Below, piece by piece: positions 61,801 through 64,000 of a stretch of DNA of 64,000 nucleotides. The notes under the pieces were generated by a model. The model searched no databases, was not told the origin of the DNA, and was given only the letters and a program-made list of their open reading frames with translations. Position 1 is the first letter of the stretch. The number at the start of each line of letters is the position of its first letter. Origin of the DNA: Dreissena polymorpha (taxonomy: Eukaryota > Mollusca > Bivalvia > Myida > Dreissenidae). The translations under genes were made by a program, and so were the position numbers. The stretch spans positions 12,805,304-12,869,303 of the forward strand of contig NC_068360.1 of NCBI RefSeq assembly GCF_020536995.1, read 5' to 3'.

Positions 61801-63225
61801 AAATGATCATTGTCATTGATTTATGCACATCGCAATCAGGATAGAGCAAGCACGCGATGACTTTTGAATTTGATTTTGATTTACTTCCCTTGATAAGGGG
61901 TGATTTGCAGTAAAATAGCATTACGACACCAAATATTCACTTGATGTAGACGTATTGCTGTAGACGTCTGTTTCTCTACATATAAGTTTTTTACTTTGCA
62001 TTATTTTATCTTCATCATAATACTGTAATATATACAACTAAAATCGTTATTTTCGGACCACATCATTGCCCGACAACAATAGGCTGTCCGGCCAGCACAG
62101 TGGTTGGTACATGAGCATCCCACCTAGGCGACTCGGGTTCAATTTCCTATTCCGGCTGCATGTGGGTTTGATTGGTGGTCACAATACCGGACAGGTGGGT
62201 TTTCCTCCGGCAATGCCGGCATTCCCCCCCCCCCCCCCACAAACACACCTCCCCCCACTCACACACACCATAAAGCCACGGCAAAATTGAACAGTAACAA
62301 CGAAATAGCTAAAAATTTCACATATAATTCAAACCTCGCTCCAACTTTCGTGAGTCAGGTAAATTAATAAGACAATGGTGCTATTTGACACTCCGGGTCC
62401 ACACATAATGTAGCCTCTGGTTCGGAAAGCACCTCATAAATCTCGAAATACACACACACACACACACACATCATTATCCGACAAAAAATTACTAGTTACT
62501 AAATCACATACTCGTAAACTGTAAACTTGTATGTAACAAAAAAAAAAAAACTTGTATGTACGTACTATTTATTACTACAGGCTTTTAAATTATTCCAGTA
62601 AGTGCAATGGTTGGCAATCGCGGTTCTCATCTAAGACAGTTTGGTACTCCCCCCCCCCCCCCCCCCCCCCCCCCCCCATTGCACAAGACCACAACGAAAC
62701 GTACCAATATTTCAGTAAGAACGCAATAGCTTAAAAAGCAGCTATAATTCTGGCAAACGTTTGTGATAAATTAATTATTTTAGTGCTTGGGCCCACTCTG
62801 GGTCCACACATAATGCAGCCTCGGGCGCAGAAGGACTTCATTAACCAAGAAATACTCGAACACATACAGTCTGTTGAAGGGTTTACCCGTTGAACTGCAT
62901 GTCCTGAAACGTAGTAACTGGATTGCAGACTTACCAGATCACCCAGTCCGACTTCAGGAGCGGGGTAACTGTTGACACCGTTACTTGGAATGTTAACATG
63001 ACGTACTCGGTCACGTGACTGCCGCAGATCATCCAGTTCTTGAGTCAATCTCACGATGAGTATCGTGCAATAAACGCACCAACAGATCACACACACTCCA
63101 AACACCGTCATTATTATACATGTCCTCATATACCATTGACGACAGTTACATGTTATGGTCACTTTTGATTTCTGAAAGCACTCTCCAATGTTGTCTTGGT
63201 GGTCAAACATGTTTAATCCGAGCAT
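55876..63225 (-). CDS. TNF ligand superfamily member, five-exon gene (gene 3)
   Basis: Type II TNF-family cytokine. Exons: 63225-62935, 61733-61617, 61420-61354, 61134-61010, 56139-55876; phases 0,0,1,0 as in gene 2, about 287 residues. The first in-frame ATG is at 63225 (a second lies at 63210; a stop lies upstream). Transmembrane helix at about residues 35-58 (TCIIMTVFGVCVICWCVYCT). Exon 2 is a basic stalk with the furin-type site QRVKR, ending near residue 117. Exon 3 holds strand A (SAHFIPRSG). Exon 4 has FRLAPWWV and GKFRVDYTGTYLIYAQ. The last exon contains SIYCRQE and SNTCTLTALFQL, the paired cysteines, and ends TYFGAVLLS. The donor of exon 2 is weak (AAG|GTTCAT), so that boundary is the least certain. 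The last intron is 4.9 kb and filled by a 35-bp minisatellite, a 156-bp-repeat element and foldback elements. Confidence 0.85.
56267..57195. mobile_element. Two related inverted-repeat elements, side by side
   Basis: GTACACTTTGGGACTTTTCT at 56268 recurs inverted near 56755 (GAAAAATCACCAAGTG) and near 57180 (GAAAAGTCTCCAAGTGTAC). A second inverted pair, GATCATTTGACTACA / TGTAGTCAAATGATC, lies inside the first. The segment with GGCTCGTATGAATATT also recurs directly. Located in the last intron of gene 3. Confidence 0.65.
57323..58721. mobile_element. Element with internal 156-bp tandem repeats
   Basis: Inverted ends ATACGCCCG (57337) and CGGGCGTAT (58697), a GGCGGGCGG microsatellite, then 156/157-base units starting at 57431, 57588, 57744, 57900, 58056 and 58212, followed by three decayed units. 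The middle units are almost identical. TATACTATGCTT flanks both sides (57311-57322, 58722-58733), a likely target duplication. Resembles the repeat-cored non-autonomous elements described in bivalves; class not settled. Confidence 0.75.
58734..59103. other. Intron DNA, no feature
   Basis: AT-rich spacer in the last intron of gene 3 between the 156-bp-repeat element and the 35-bp minisatellite. Nothing recognised. Confidence 0.5.
59104..61000. repeat. 35-bp minisatellite derived from a TNF exon donor
   Basis: About 54 units of GAAGCTAACCTGGGCGTAGA plus TTAGGTATGTTACAT, running up to the 3' edge of gene 3 exon 4. On the minus strand each unit reads ACATACCTAATCTACGCCCA then GGTTAGC, which translates as TYLIYAQ followed by a GT donor, the same as the exon end (TYLIYAQ|GTAAGC). 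Confidence 0.92.
62083..62300 (+). repeat. tRNA-derived SINE
   Basis: Head with CAGCACAGTGGTTGGTACAT (A-box region) and GGGTTCAATTTC (B box), followed by ACAGGTGGGTTTTCCTCCGG and a poly-C run. Lies in intron 1 of gene 3. Confidence 0.65.
62390..62880. repeat. Diverged local duplication with poly-C tract
   Basis: GGGTCCACACATAATGTAGC near 62397 and GGGTCCACACATAATGCAGC near 62808 start matching stretches of about 80 bases, and each is preceded by a SINE-like tail (AACGAAATAGCTAAAAA, AACGCAATAGCTTAAAA). A 37-base C run at 62650 and an (AC)n run near 62450 lie between. About 400-base period. Confidence 0.6.
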
Positions 63226-63255
63226 CACGTTTAATCTCTTCCCTGATTGCAACTA

Positions 63256-63770
63256 CCGGTTAACATAGTTACATTTCTTTGGAAGATTTTTTACTTACAG
63301 TGTAAGCAAACATATTATCTATTGATAATTGCATATCAACATGTTCGTGTCATATGTAGTCTGAACTACGACCCAATTATGAATGTAAACACAGTGCCTA
63401 TTGCAAGATTAAACTTTTTATTGCGAAATGAAATGTATAGTCTGCCTTTGTAATTGTAATAAAATTAATTTTTATTGTTTAAACAAAAAACTTCTTCTTT
63501 AACTTAAAATGACTTTTAGGTATCTGGTTTAACGATACCCGAATTGCAGCGGTTTAATCTAAAATAGGTTTATGTACCCGGAAGTAAAATATTACCTAAT
63601 ATAGGTCTTTATTTAAACTCGTATTAAATTAATTTAAGCAGATGTTGTAAATTAAATACGCATTTGTAACATCATGACGTGTGCGACATGTTGAGACTCA
63701 CATGCAACATGATCACGTGTTGTGAACAGAACAAAGACCTGCTACTGAGAGGAGTACTCGTCGGAGTCTA
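63256..63770. other. 5' flank of gene 3
   Basis: AT-rich upstream region of gene 3 with no decisive TATA or factor site. ATCATGACGTGT near 63673 and GATCACGTGTTG near 63710 contain ACGTG motifs. Confidence 0.35.
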
Positions 63771-63774
63771 TTGA

Positions 63775-64000
63775 CAACGCTGCGTGATCAAGGGCCTTTT
63801 GAGATCGGAACCCACTCTTCTTCCTGATCAGGCCGTTTGATATCAGAACCCACTATGCTGCGTGATCAATGGCCTTTTGAGATCGGAACCTACTCTTCTT
63901 CCTGATCAGGCCGTTTGATATCAGAACCCACTATGCTGCGTGATCAAGGGCCTTTTGAGATCGGAACCCACTCTTCTTCCTGATCAGGCCGTTTGATATC
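63775..64000. repeat. 78-bp tandem repeat running off the window
   Basis: TGCGTGATCAAGGGCCTTTT recurs at 63781, 63859 and 63937. Each unit also holds a second half-related block (CCTGATCAGGCCGTTTGATA), so the unit itself looks like an old dimer. The array continues past 64000. Confidence 0.85.

Overview
The window reads as AT-rich, intron-rich invertebrate DNA. Multi-exon tumour necrosis factor (TNF) ligand genes, tRNA-derived SINEs, small inverted-repeat elements and more than a dozen minisatellite arrays suggest a bivalve mollusc. The species call is inference and cannot be settled from this sequence. There are no long open reading frames of bacterial type; most long open frames are minisatellites translated through. 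Layout: all convincing genes lie on the minus strand. (1) 14511-4855: a complete six-exon TNF ligand gene (stop at 8969), followed 1.7-4.1 kb downstream by a second three-exon TNF-domain cassette (7310-4855) with no head exons of its own. (2) 27192-19085: a second complete TNF ligand gene, five exons (stop at 20146), followed by a second phase-compatible terminal TNF exon (19366-19085). (3) 63225-55876: a third TNF ligand gene, five exons, with a 4.9-kb last intron full of repeats. (4) 55437-49208: a tentative, unrecognised four-exon gene for a small secreted protein, with a TATA box and a palindromic kappaB-like site upstream. How the genes work: each TNF gene encodes a type II membrane protein with a short cytosolic tail, one transmembrane helix, a stalk carrying a furin-type site on its own exon or exons, and a C-terminal TNF homology domain split over three exons, or two plus a short strand-A exon. 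Intron phases within the TNF domain separate two classes: genes 2 and 3 use phases 0-1-0 and carry a paired cysteine in the terminal exon; gene 1 and its extra cassette use phases 1-2-2. There are three heads but five tails, so the extra tails are either alternative 3' cassettes or relics of tandem duplication. Repeats: arrays of 28-78-bp units fill introns and intergenic DNA. Two arrays abut TNF exons and their units are recognisable copies of the exon's own splice junction: a 35-bp array copies the donor end of an exon, and a 42-bp array copies an acceptor. Between 30 and 55 kb the DNA is gene-poor, with MITE-like elements (two with clear 8- and 9-bp target duplications), a large foldback element inside a minisatellite, SINEs and a LINE fragment. 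No retrovirus, LTR element or Polinton was recognised.
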